Source: a bacterium
Lineage (GTDB): Bacteria > Armatimonadota > HRBIN16
DNA length: 25,841 nt
Reading direction: 5' to 3'
Assembly (NCBI GenBank): GCA_025057335.1
Contig: JANWXG010000002.1
Location: 11,154-36,994, forward strand
Shown: one piece after another, positions 14,717 through 22,136 of the stretch
Layout of the letters: the number at the start of each line of letters is the position of its first letter
How positions within the stretch are numbered: position 1 is the stretch's first letter
Translations under genes and position numbers: made by a program
The notes under the pieces: model-generated
What the model was told of the DNA's origin: nothing
The model's input: only the letters and a program-made list of their open reading frames with translations
The model's database searches: none

Positions 14717-15868
14717 ATGATGAGAAACACGATTCACCCCAAACCGCTCTCTATCTACGTGCACATACCGTTCTGCGCGCGCCGCTGTGCCTATTGCGAC
14801 TTCAATACCTACGCCTGGCGCGGCGGCATTGTGCGTGATACACTGGACGCCATCCGCGCGCATATCGAATCGACAGAGGCGGACGGTGTCGTTGTGCCCA
14901 CCATCTTCTTCGGTGGGGGCACCCCGACCTTCCCTGACCCCGAGCTCATCATCCAGCTGTTGGACACTATCCGCACGCAGTTCACGGTGCTACCCGATGC
15001 TGAAATCAGTATCGAGGCGAATCCGGGCACTGTTGACCGTTCACGCTTTGCCGCGCTGCGTCAAGCGGGGTTCAATCGGCTCAGCATAGGAGTGCAGGCG
15101 TTCGACGATCGTCTGTTGCGCGTGCTGGGACGCCTACACACCGCGCAGGAAGCGATATGCTCCTACGAGGCGGCGCGTGCTGCGGGATTTGAGAATGTCA
15201 ACCTCGACCTGATGTTCGCCCTGCCCGGACAGACCCTGAGCCAGTGGCGACACACCTTACGCACAGCGATTAGCCTGCAACCAGAACATCTCTCTTGCTA
15301 CGCCCTCACCGTTGAGCCGAACACACCCTTCTACAGCCTGTATCAGCGAGGGCAACTCCCCTTGCCCGACGAGGAGACCGACCTGCGCATGTACCAGTAC
15401 ACCATTCGTGCTCTCACTCGCGCGGGTTACGAACACTATGAAATCTCTAACTTCGCCCGACCAGGCTACCGCTGTCGGCACAATCTGGTGTACTGGCGCA
15501 ACGAGGAGTATCTGGGTTTCGGACCCGGAGCGGTCTCCTATCGTGACGGGGTGCGCTGGAAGTGGCTGAGTCATCCCCGCCGCTACGTGCAGGCGGTACG
15601 GGGAGGAGGCTCGCTGGTGGAAGAGGAGGAGCGCCTCTCTCTAGACGAGTCGCTGGGCGAAACGGTGATGCTCATGTTGCGCACGCGCGATGGGGTAGAC
15701 GTGAAAGCAGTGGAATCGCGCTATGGTGTGCAGCTGGCGACGCACTACGCTCCTGTGCTGCGTCGCTTGCGCCAACTGCGTCTGCTAGAGGTCACCTCAG
15801 ACCGTTGGCGCATTACCCCTAAAGGCCTCCCTATTGCCAACACGGTGTGTGCGGAGTTTCTGGTATGA
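14717..15868 (+). CDS. hemW: Radical SAM heme chaperone HemW
   Basis: This 383-residue protein is a radical SAM enzyme of the HemN/HemW family. The [4Fe-4S] motif is C20-x3-C24-x2-C27 followed by Asp-Phe, as in HemW; true coproporphyrinogen dehydrogenase HemN has a fourth cysteine there. Other family motifs are IFFGGGTPTF (about 73-82), SIEANPGTV, RLSIGVQAFDDRLLRVLGRLH and, near the C-terminus, RHNLVYWRNEEYLGFGPGAVSY. The C-terminal HemN-type domain is present. HemW is thought to bind heme and deliver it to respiratory proteins rather than oxidise coproporphyrinogen. No Shine-Dalgarno precedes the ATG, which fits the leaderless promoter. The stop overlaps trm1 by 4 bases (ATGA). Confidence 0.93.
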   Translation: MMRNTIHPKPLSIYVHIPFCARRCAYCDFNTYAWRGGIVRDTLDAIRAHIESTEADGVVVPTIFFGGGTPTFPDPELIIQLLDTIRTQFTVLPDAEISIEANPGTVDRSRFAALRQAGFNRLSIGVQAFDDRLLRVLGRLHTAQEAICSYEAARAAGFENVNLDLMFALPGQTLSQWRHTLRTAISLQPEHLSCYALTVEPNTPFYSLYQRGQLPLPDEETDLRMYQYTIRALTRAGYEHYEISNFARPGYRCRHNLVYWRNEEYLGFGPGAVSYRDGVRWKWLSHPRRYVQAVRGGGSLVEEEERLSLDESLGETVMLMLRTRDGVDVKAVESRYGVQLATHYAPVLRRLRQLRLLEVTSDRWRITPKGLPIANTVCAEFLV

Positions 15869-16995
15869 GCGAGGAGCGTGAGCGATTACAGGAGGGTCAA
15901 GCGCGCTTCATCGTACCCCAGAAGCTCTTCTTCAACCCGCGCGCGCGTCTGGCACGCGACTTCGGCGTGCTGGGACTGCGCACGGAAGCGAACCTGCAGG
16001 AGCGACGGCTCTCCGTCATAGACCTGATGGCAGGGGTGGGCACCAGGGGCATCCGCTATGCCCTCGAGGCGCCTGTGGAGCGTATTGTGCTCAACGACGC
16101 CAACCCCGAAGCAGCAGAGGCTATCCGTTGCAACCTATCTCAAAACGCACTTCCCGCTGAAGTGCAAGTAGAGGTCACCTGTGAACAGGCGCATCGGCTA
16201 TGTTACGCCCTGCGCCTGCGCGATGAAGGCTTTGACTGGGTAGACCTAGACGCCTTCGGCAGCCCGGCGGTGTTCTGGCATGCGGCGTCGCTCGTGGTAC
16301 GCTGGGGAGGCGTGCTGTATTTCACGGCTACCGACATGGCAGCGTTGTGTGGTAAGCTGCGCGACCCTGCCGTGCGCCACTACGGGGCGGTGACGCGCCC
16401 CTGGGAGTGTGGTGACGAGGTGGGCGCGCGCGTGCTGTTTGGTGCCCTGCAGCAGAGCGCGGGTGAACGTGGGCTGTACTATGAGCCACTGTTCGTGTTG
16501 GACGAAGGCTACGCGATGCGCATGGCGGTGCGCTTGCACTACGGCTCTTCGGGTTTCCCCGTGTCGCAGATGGGCTGGTTGATAAAGTGCATGGATTGCT
16601 TTAGCCAGAAGAGCGTGCCTCTGCATGTGACGGTCAGCAAGTGTAGGGTGTGTGGCAGCGAAGACGTGCAGTGGGCAGGGCCGCTGTGGATAGGCTCACT
16701 GTATAACACAGAGTTTTTGCACCTGATGAGCGTGGAAGCGCGTCAAGCGGGGCACCAGACCGCGTTGCGCCTGCTGCGCCTGATGGTCGATGAGGCAGAC
16801 TCGCCTGCCGGCTACTACGCTGCGCCCGAGCTGGGCAAAAGGACACATCTGAAGCGACTGCCTCCTGTCGACGCGCTAATCCAACGACTGCGCTTAGAAG
16901 GATACCTCGCCTCGCGCACGCATTTCGAGACCGCCAGCCTCAAGACGAACGCTCCCTACCCCGTGCTACAGCAGATAGCGGAGCAGCTGCAATAA
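15865..16995 (+). CDS. trm1: tRNA (guanine-26-N2)-dimethyltransferase, Trm1 family
   Basis: This 376-residue protein matches Trm1. It begins with a long N-terminal module (EGQARFIVPQKLFFNPRARLARDFGV, about 10-35). The SAM-binding Rossmann fold has DLMAGVGTRGIRYALE (53-68) and IVLNDANPEAAEAIRCNL (74-91), and the catalytic-region motif is DLDAFGSPAVF (127-137). Two CxxC pairs (C242/C245 and C260/C263) form the probable zinc site, and GPLWIGSLYNTEFL (272-285) is typical of the C-terminal domain. Trm1 methylates G26 of tRNA in archaea and eukaryotes; among bacteria Aquifex aeolicus is the known case and also modifies G27. The usual LDPFG is here LDAFG, an odd substitution in an otherwise well-kept motif. 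ATG 15865 overlaps the hemW stop by 4 bases. Confidence 0.92.
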   Translation: MSEERERLQEGQARFIVPQKLFFNPRARLARDFGVLGLRTEANLQERRLSVIDLMAGVGTRGIRYALEAPVERIVLNDANPEAAEAIRCNLSQNALPAEVQVEVTCEQAHRLCYALRLRDEGFDWVDLDAFGSPAVFWHAASLVVRWGGVLYFTATDMAALCGKLRDPAVRHYGAVTRPWECGDEVGARVLFGALQQSAGERGLYYEPLFVLDEGYAMRMAVRLHYGSSGFPVSQMGWLIKCMDCFSQKSVPLHVTVSKCRVCGSEDVQWAGPLWIGSLYNTEFLHLMSVEARQAGHQTALRLLRLMVDEADSPAGYYAAPELGKRTHLKRLPPVDALIQRLRLEGYLASRTHFETASLKTNAPYPVLQQIAEQLQ

Positions 16996-17035
16996 CACGT
17001 GCCTGTGAGCATGGAGGTGGGTAGCCTCCCTCCTG

Positions 17036-17065
17036 TTGACAAACCCCCTCCTCCCCGTCTATGAT
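17036..17065 (+). promoter_or_regulatory. Sigma70-type promoter of the subtilase gene
   Basis: TTGACA (17036-17041), 18 bases, TATGAT (17060-17065). Transcription should start near 17072, just upstream of the AGGAGGT ribosome site at 17084-17090, which lies 7 bases before ATG 17098 and decides that start. Confidence 0.75.
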
Positions 17066-17097
17066 GTAAGTAGCAGAATGTACAGGAGGTGCCCGCC

Positions 17098-19269
17098 ATG
17101 CGTGTTCGTGCCATGTGGTTTATGGTTGCACTGGTCTGTTTCTTCCAAGTGAGCGTCCCGTCGACCCCCTTGCAGACACCCCTGGTCTCAGCGATGGACG
17201 AGGAGGTAGTCGTCGCCCAGTATCGGGAGGGGCTGGTGGTGGTGAAATTGCGTCCGCAGACAGTGCAGGCAATGGCAAATACCCTGTTGCCAGCCGCTAC
17301 TCGAACAGTGCTGGCGGAGGCAGTGCAGCTCACGCTGGAGGGCATTCCTGAGCTGATGGGAGCGCGCGTAGAGCGCACAGTGGAGCGCATCGGCTGGGCG
17401 GTAGTACGCTTGCCTCAGGGGATGTCGGTACCACGCGCAGTGGAGCTGTTGAAAAGACAGCCTCAGGTGCTGTACGCAGAGCCAGTGTATCTTGTACGCA
17501 CCCTGCTGCCCCAACCTAACGACCCCAAGTTTCACGAGTATGATACAGGCAAGCTATCGGGTATTCCCAACCTCTACCCCGCGCTATGGGACATGCATAT
17601 CATCCAAGCGTATGAGGGCTGGCAGATTTATCCTAACCGTTACTACACCGCCGCCACCAAGCCACGCAACGCCATCCGCATCGCCGTCATCGACAGCGGA
17701 ATAGACCCCGACCATCCCGACTTTAAGAACGCAGGCGGCACCAGCACCGACTCGCGCTACGGCGGGCAGATCGACTGGACGTTAGGCTGCAGCATCTTCG
17801 GCGGCGTGTACGACAACGACTTCACCGACGAGAGTGGACACGGCACGCACGTCGCGGGCATCGCTGCTGCCGCTGTGAACAACCGCGAAGGCGTTGTGGG
17901 GGTGGCGTATAACGCGCAAATCGTACCGATTAAGATTATCGATGCCTCTGGCACGGGCGAGGATACCGACCTAGTTGAGGCGATTATCTACTGCGCCGAC
18001 AACGGCGTTCCCATCATCAATATGAGCCTCGGCACTACTGCCTACCCGCAAATCCTTGCCGATGCGGTCAACTACGCCTTTTACAAGGGCTGCCTCCTTG
18101 TCGCGGCAGCCAACGAGTCGGGCACGGGCGGAGGCAACATCGGGAATATCTACCCCGCGGCGCATAGCAAAGTGCTAGCAGTATCGCCAACGGGCATTCT
18201 AGACGATTTTCCCAGCTCTCTCTACGCGGGCACAGGAGACTACATCGGCATCAGCGCACCAGGTGGCAGCCTGCTGTGGGTGTTAGACGATGACGGTTTC
18301 CTCTGGCCCGAAGTGTTCGCTATCTACTCTACGGCGCCGACCTACCCAGTGACCCTGCCCGACGCTTTTGGGGAGGAGTTCTACCAATACGGCTACCAGA
18401 TTGGCACCTCTATGGCGTGCCCGCACGTGGCGGGATTGGGGGCGCTGTACGCCGAGTACAAAGGCTACACCGTGGACACGCCAGGCGGTAACCTCGCCAT
18501 CTGGCGCGCCATCCAGCGCGGCGCAGACAACGTGCAGAGACGCGCCGATGGCGGCTGGGTACCCAGCTATGGCTTCGGGCGTATCAACGTACGAAACACC
18601 TTGCTAGAGTTGAACGCGCGCAACGCCACCGTCGGCTGCCTGTCGGGGCAGGTGTACTTTAACGGTACGCCGGTGCAGGGCGCGCAGATCGAGGCGCGCG
18701 CGATGGTGGGCACACTCCGTCGCGTGACCACGGCGCAAAGCTATGGCTTGTGGCGTATCCCAAACCTACCAGCCGGTTTCTATCGCGTGCGTGCTACCGC
18801 CTTCGGCGCTACGAAGGAATACGAGTGGGTGCAGGTGGTGGCTGGAGCCGATACTCCCGGCGTAGACTTCTGGCTAGGACCGGTGAACATGCAACCCGAC
18901 GTCACCCCGCCAGAGACGCCACAGGTGTGGGATGACGGTGAGGTGCAAAGTAGCCTCACGACCCTGCGCGCCCGCTGGTGGAGCCGCGATACGGAAACAG
19001 GCATCTTCCGCTACGAGGTGGCTATCGGCACTGCGCCGGGCGCCACCGACGTCATGGGCTGGACCAACGTGGGTGTGCGCACGGAGGTCACCTTCAACGT
19101 GACCCTCGCGCACGGGAGAACCTATTACGTGGCGGTGCGAGCTACCAACGGCGCGGGCTTGACTAGCGCGGTGGGAGTATCTGACGGCATCCGCGCGCAG
19201 GTGCCGATAGACCCGCCTGCCCAGCGCCCGGGAGGTGGCGGGCGTCGCCCCGTGACCCCGCCGCGCTAG
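17098..19269 (+). CDS. Secreted subtilisin-like serine protease with regulatory-like and FN3-like C-terminal domains
   Basis: This 723-residue S8 peptidase starts with a hydrophobic export signal (about 4-20). An inhibitor-I9-like propeptide follows (GLVVVKLRP..., with the terminal QPQVLYAEPVYLV at about 121-133). The catalytic triad is complete: D199 in IAVIDSGID, H248 in SGHGTHVAG and S438 in GTSMACPHVAG; the oxyanion asparagine is N339 in AAANESG. After the protease domain (about 160-510) comes a carboxypeptidase-regulatory-like beta-sandwich (CLSGQVYFNGTPVQGAQIEA..., about 518-600). A fibronectin-III-like domain (about 605-710) ends with a Gly/Pro/Arg-rich tail. The layout resembles secreted thermophile subtilases such as fervidolysin. 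It probably degrades external protein for nutrition. It stands alone with its own promoter. Confidence 0.95.
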   Translation: MRVRAMWFMVALVCFFQVSVPSTPLQTPLVSAMDEEVVVAQYREGLVVVKLRPQTVQAMANTLLPAATRTVLAEAVQLTLEGIPELMGARVERTVERIGWAVVRLPQGMSVPRAVELLKRQPQVLYAEPVYLVRTLLPQPNDPKFHEYDTGKLSGIPNLYPALWDMHIIQAYEGWQIYPNRYYTAATKPRNAIRIAVIDSGIDPDHPDFKNAGGTSTDSRYGGQIDWTLGCSIFGGVYDNDFTDESGHGTHVAGIAAAAVNNREGVVGVAYNAQIVPIKIIDASGTGEDTDLVEAIIYCADNGVPIINMSLGTTAYPQILADAVNYAFYKGCLLVAAANESGTGGGNIGNIYPAAHSKVLAVSPTGILDDFPSSLYAGTGDYIGISAPGGSLLWVLDDDGFLWPEVFAIYSTAPTYPVTLPDAFGEEFYQYGYQIGTSMACPHVAGLGALYAEYKGYTVDTPGGNLAIWRAIQRGADNVQRRADGGWVPSYGFGRINVRNTLLELNARNATVGCLSGQVYFNGTPVQGAQIEARAMVGTLRRVTTAQSYGLWRIPNLPAGFYRVRATAFGATKEYEWVQVVAGADTPGVDFWLGPVNMQPDVTPPETPQVWDDGEVQSSLTTLRARWWSRDTETGIFRYEVAIGTAPGATDVMGWTNVGVRTEVTFNVTLAHGRTYYVAVRATNGAGLTSAVGVSDGIRAQVPIDPPAQRPGGGGRRPVTPPR

Positions 19270-19272
19270 CGT

Positions 19273-19302
19273 TTGACATTTCGCAGAAGAAAAGCGTATA
19301 CT
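19273..19302 (+). promoter_or_regulatory. Near-consensus promoter of the LolA-like gene
   Basis: TTGACA (19273-19278), 18 bases, TATACT (19297-19302), starting 4 bases after the subtilase stop codon. The predicted start near 19309 leaves a leader of about 27 bases with AAGGAG (19319-19324, with the A's at 19319-19320) as ribosome site. Confidence 0.75.
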
Positions 19303-19335
19303 GGAATAGCATCAAACAGAAGGAGTAAGGTTCCC

Positions 19336-20088
19336 ATGAAGAATCGGTTTTGTCCCTGGCTAGTGGCGGGGGCGGTGTTGCTGTCTGCGATGCCCAGTCA
19401 CGCACAAGATGTGCAAGCTATCCTCACCAGAGTCGCTGAGGCGTACCGCAACGCGAAGAGCTACCAAGCGCAGGCAACGCTTACTCAGACTCGCCAGGGG
19501 GGAGGACAGCAGCAGCGGCGATCGAGCACCATCTCCACCAAGTATAAGGCGCCCAACAAGGTCGTGACGATCCTGCAGGGCAATGAGACAATGCAGGTGT
19601 ATAGCGACGGAAAGACGATGTACATCTACTCCCCCAAGGAGAAGCAGTATATGAAGATGCCTGCTCCTGCGTCTCTGGCGCAGATGCCGGGGATGAGCGG
19701 CGTGGGCTCGGGCGACCCGACCCAGATTGGCGCGCAGCTTCAGGCTATTTTTGCTAATGGAAAGAAGCTCGCCGACCGCAACGTAGGGGGGAAACCCGCC
19801 TTCGTACTGCAATCCACACAATCCCAGCAGTCGCAGGACGGTAAGACTTCGTTCCAGCTGACGGCAACTGCCTTCATCGACAAGGCAACCTACCTGCTGC
19901 GACAGCTCAGCATTCAGGCGACACGCAGTCAGGGCGCCCAAAAAGTGGTAGAAACCATCACAGTGAACTTCGCCTCGCAGCAGATTAACCCGAATCTGCC
20001 CGACTCGGTGTTCGCCTTCAAGCCGCCTGCGGGCGCGAAGGAGGTAACGCCACCGCAGCCTTCGGGCGCCACGCCGGCACCTCGCTAA
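19336..20088 (+). CDS. LolA-like / DUF2092 periplasmic protein
   Basis: This 250-residue protein has a signal peptide (MKNRFCPWLVAGAVLLSAMPSHA, cut about 23/24). The mature part has the open half-barrel pattern of LolA/LolB-like proteins: VQAILTRVAEAYRNAKSYQAQATLTQT, an edge with KYKAPNKVVTILQGNETMQVYSDGKTMYIYSPKEKQYMK, then AFIDKATYLLRQLSIQ and a Pro-rich C-terminus (PPQPSGATPAPR). The family is often called outer-membrane lipoprotein-sorting protein or DUF2092. A role in moving lipoproteins or lipids across the periplasm is possible but unproven, and no LolCDE genes are nearby. The start at 19336 is set by the signal peptide and the AGGAG site; an upstream open stretch overlaps the promoter. 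Confidence 0.8.
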   Translation: MKNRFCPWLVAGAVLLSAMPSHAQDVQAILTRVAEAYRNAKSYQAQATLTQTRQGGGQQQRRSSTISTKYKAPNKVVTILQGNETMQVYSDGKTMYIYSPKEKQYMKMPAPASLAQMPGMSGVGSGDPTQIGAQLQAIFANGKKLADRNVGGKPAFVLQSTQSQQSQDGKTSFQLTATAFIDKATYLLRQLSIQATRSQGAQKVVETITVNFASQQINPNLPDSVFAFKPPAGAKEVTPPQPSGATPAPR

Positions 20089-20103
20089 CCCCGCTGGCTG
20101 TTC

Positions 20104-20129
20104 GCCCCCTTCCCCGTTGGGAAGGGGGC
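20104..20129 (+). terminator. Strong GC-rich terminator-like hairpin
   Basis: An 11-bp perfect stem (GCCCCCTTCCC/GGGAAGGGGGC) with a 4-base loop sits 15 bases after the LolA-like stop codon, followed by only TTCT. It may end the upstream transcript. Its right arm ends 12 bases before the next ATG, so it could also affect that gene's translation. Confidence 0.65.
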
Positions 20130-20141
20130 TTCTGAGAGACG

Positions 20142-21260
20142 ATGCGTGTGCTGCTGTTCTCTAAGGCGGCTGTTCGGGCGGTTTACCATAAGCAGTATGA
20201 ACATATCGCCTCGCATCCTGTCATACACGAGCTGCTGGTTGCCGTCCCTCCCTACTGGCGCGAGCCTCGCGTAGGCAAGGTGCCTTTGGAGACAGTGCAA
20301 CCACAAGGCTATCGCCTAGTAGCAACGCCCCTACGGTGGAACGGGCACTACCACCTCTACTACGCCCCCCAATTGCCTCGCCTTATCCGACAGTTCCGCC
20401 CAGACCTGGTGCACCTCGACGAAGAAGTATACAACTTCGCCACCTTCCATGCGGCGCTAGCGGCACGATGGTATGGAGCAAAGGTCGTTGCCTTCTGCTG
20501 GCAGAACATCTACCGACGCTACCCCCCGCCGTTCCGCTGGTTCGAGCAGATACTGGCGAGGCACCTGCAGGGAGTGATTGCGGGCAACGAGGAGGCGAGG
20601 CTTGTGCTGCAGAGAAAGGGCTTTTCCCTGCCCGTCGAGGTGATACCCCAGTATGGAGTGGATGTAGAGCGCTTCAAGCCGGGCACCCCTCCGACACCGC
20701 CGCCGTTTCACATCGGCTTTCTGGGACGCCTCGTTCCTGCCAAGGGCATTGACCTCTTGCTAGAGAGCCTACAACACTTGCCAGAATGGTGTGAGCTGTG
20801 GCTGGCTGGGGAGGGCGAAGATACCGTGTGGCGGACGATGGCGGAGAGGCTGCGCGTTGCCGAACGGGTGCGCTGGCTGGGCGCCCTCCCATCGACGCAC
20901 GTGGTGGACTTTCTGCACCAGCTGCATGTGCTGGTGCTCCCCTCGCGAACCACAGCGCGCTGGAAAGAGCAGTTTGGTAGGGTGTTAGTAGAGGCGATGG
21001 CGTGTGGGGTACCGGTAGTGGGTTCCAACAGCGGCGAGATACCGCGTGTCATCGGCGAGGCAGGTCTCGTGTTTTCAGAAGGGAATGCCGAAGAGCTGGC
21101 ACGTGGTATTCTTTCGTTGGCAGAAAGCCCAGAGCGACGGCAGCAACTGGCTCACGCCGCCCGTCAGCGCGCGGTGACGCACTTCAGCATGGAGCAGATA
21201 GCCCTGCGCTACGTCCGTTTCTGGCAAGATGTCGCGTCGGTAGAACACAACCCCTGTTGA
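20142..21260 (+). CDS. Glycosyltransferase family 4 (GT-B)
   Basis: This 372-residue protein has a GT-B architecture. The N-terminal Rossmann domain is about 1-180. The linker and donor-binding domain start at HIGFLGRLVPAKGIDLLLESL (190-210), and the EX7E motif is at E276/E284 in EQFGRVLVEAMACGVPVVGSNSGEIPRVIG. These are the nucleotide-sugar-binding features of GT4 retaining glycosyltransferases. The acceptor and sugar cannot be predicted. No membrane helix is obvious. The neighbours (LolA-like protein, folE2) do not define a pathway; an envelope polysaccharide or glycolipid is a guess. Confidence 0.9.
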   Translation: MRVLLFSKAAVRAVYHKQYEHIASHPVIHELLVAVPPYWREPRVGKVPLETVQPQGYRLVATPLRWNGHYHLYYAPQLPRLIRQFRPDLVHLDEEVYNFATFHAALAARWYGAKVVAFCWQNIYRRYPPPFRWFEQILARHLQGVIAGNEEARLVLQRKGFSLPVEVIPQYGVDVERFKPGTPPTPPPFHIGFLGRLVPAKGIDLLLESLQHLPEWCELWLAGEGEDTVWRTMAERLRVAERVRWLGALPSTHVVDFLHQLHVLVLPSRTTARWKEQFGRVLVEAMACGVPVVGSNSGEIPRVIGEAGLVFSEGNAEELARGILSLAESPERRQQLAHAARQRAVTHFSMEQIALRYVRFWQDVASVEHNPC

Positions 21261-21286
21261 CCTTCCCTTCTCAAAGCGGGTATCCT
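21257..21286 (+). promoter_or_regulatory. Probable promoter of folE2 overlapping the glycosyltransferase stop codon
   Basis: TTGACC (21257-21262) contains the TGA stop of the preceding gene; after 18 bases comes TATCCT (21281-21286). The predicted start near 21293 would leave a leader of about 25 bases to ATG 21318. Confidence 0.5.
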
Positions 21287-21317
21287 AAAGGAGCAAAATT
21301 TTCTGTTGGAGATGGAG

Positions 21318-22136
21318 ATGATAGAGACCGGGGTGACGCTTTCCCTTCCCGATGTAGCTAATCAGGAAGATACACGTCAAATTCCCATTCCCAGGGTAGG
21401 TGTACGCGCGGTAACCTTGCCCCTGCAGGTGAGGAACGTAGATGGTAGCACTTTCCATACGGTGGCTGTGGTTGACTTTGCAGTATCGTTGCTAGCACAC
21501 AAGAAAGGCACACACATGAGCCGTTTAATGCAGATTCTAGATGAGATGACAGCGCAACCCGTGACGTTCTTGCATCTGCATAAAACGCTGGACCGTGCGC
21601 GCGACATGCTGGACGCTGACCGTGCGGAAATGTCTCTGCGGTTTAAGTATTTCTTGCGTAAATATGCCCCCATCACAGGGGCTACAGGCTGGCTGGATGT
21701 GGACACGGAATGGTTCATCGCCTTGGAGAACGGCAAAAGCACCCGTCTCGTGCGCGTGACGGTACCAGTGAAATCACTGTGTCCTTGCAGCAAGCAGATT
21801 GCTGTGTACGGCGCCCACAACCAGCGCGCTTTCATCCGAGCGGAGGTGGAGCTGCTTCCGTCTACGCCAGAGATCGACATGGAACACCTATGCCGACTAC
21901 TCGAAGAGCAGGCGAGCAGCCCGCTATACCCCGTGCTGAAGCGTCCCGATGAGAAGTATGTCACCGAGTCTGCCTACGACAACGCCAAGTTCGTGGAGGA
22001 TATGCTGCGCGACTCCGTGCTGGCATTGCGGCAGCTGCCCGGTATTCGGCGTTTTCAGGTGGAATGCGAGTCGATAGAGTCGATTCACAATCACAATGCG
22101 TTCGCAGCAACCGAGGAGTGGCTCTCGCCGCAGTAG
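21318..22136 (+). CDS. folE2: GTP cyclohydrolase FolE2 (type IB, COG1469)
   Basis: This protein of about 272 residues converts GTP to dihydroneopterin triphosphate, the first step of folate (and queuosine/pterin) synthesis, without homology to FolE. The signature segment VPVKSLCPCSKQIAVYGAHNQRA is present, with C155 and C157 (numbered from ATG 21318). Upstream, LPDVANQEDTRQIPIPRVGVR is the conserved N-terminus, and HKKGTHMSRLMQIL is the other hallmark. The C-terminus has ESIESIHNHNAFA, also conserved. FolE2 can use various metals and works under zinc limitation, and is the only GTP cyclohydrolase in some thermophiles. Three in-frame starts (TTG 21306, ATG 21312, ATG 21318) are possible; 21318 has GGAG 6 bases upstream. 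Its last 73 bases overlap the next reading frame if that gene starts at 22064. Confidence 0.95.
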   Translation: MIETGVTLSLPDVANQEDTRQIPIPRVGVRAVTLPLQVRNVDGSTFHTVAVVDFAVSLLAHKKGTHMSRLMQILDEMTAQPVTFLHLHKTLDRARDMLDADRAEMSLRFKYFLRKYAPITGATGWLDVDTEWFIALENGKSTRLVRVTVPVKSLCPCSKQIAVYGAHNQRAFIRAEVELLPSTPEIDMEHLCRLLEEQASSPLYPVLKRPDEKYVTESAYDNAKFVEDMLRDSVLALRQLPGIRRFQVECESIESIHNHNAFAATEEWLSPQ

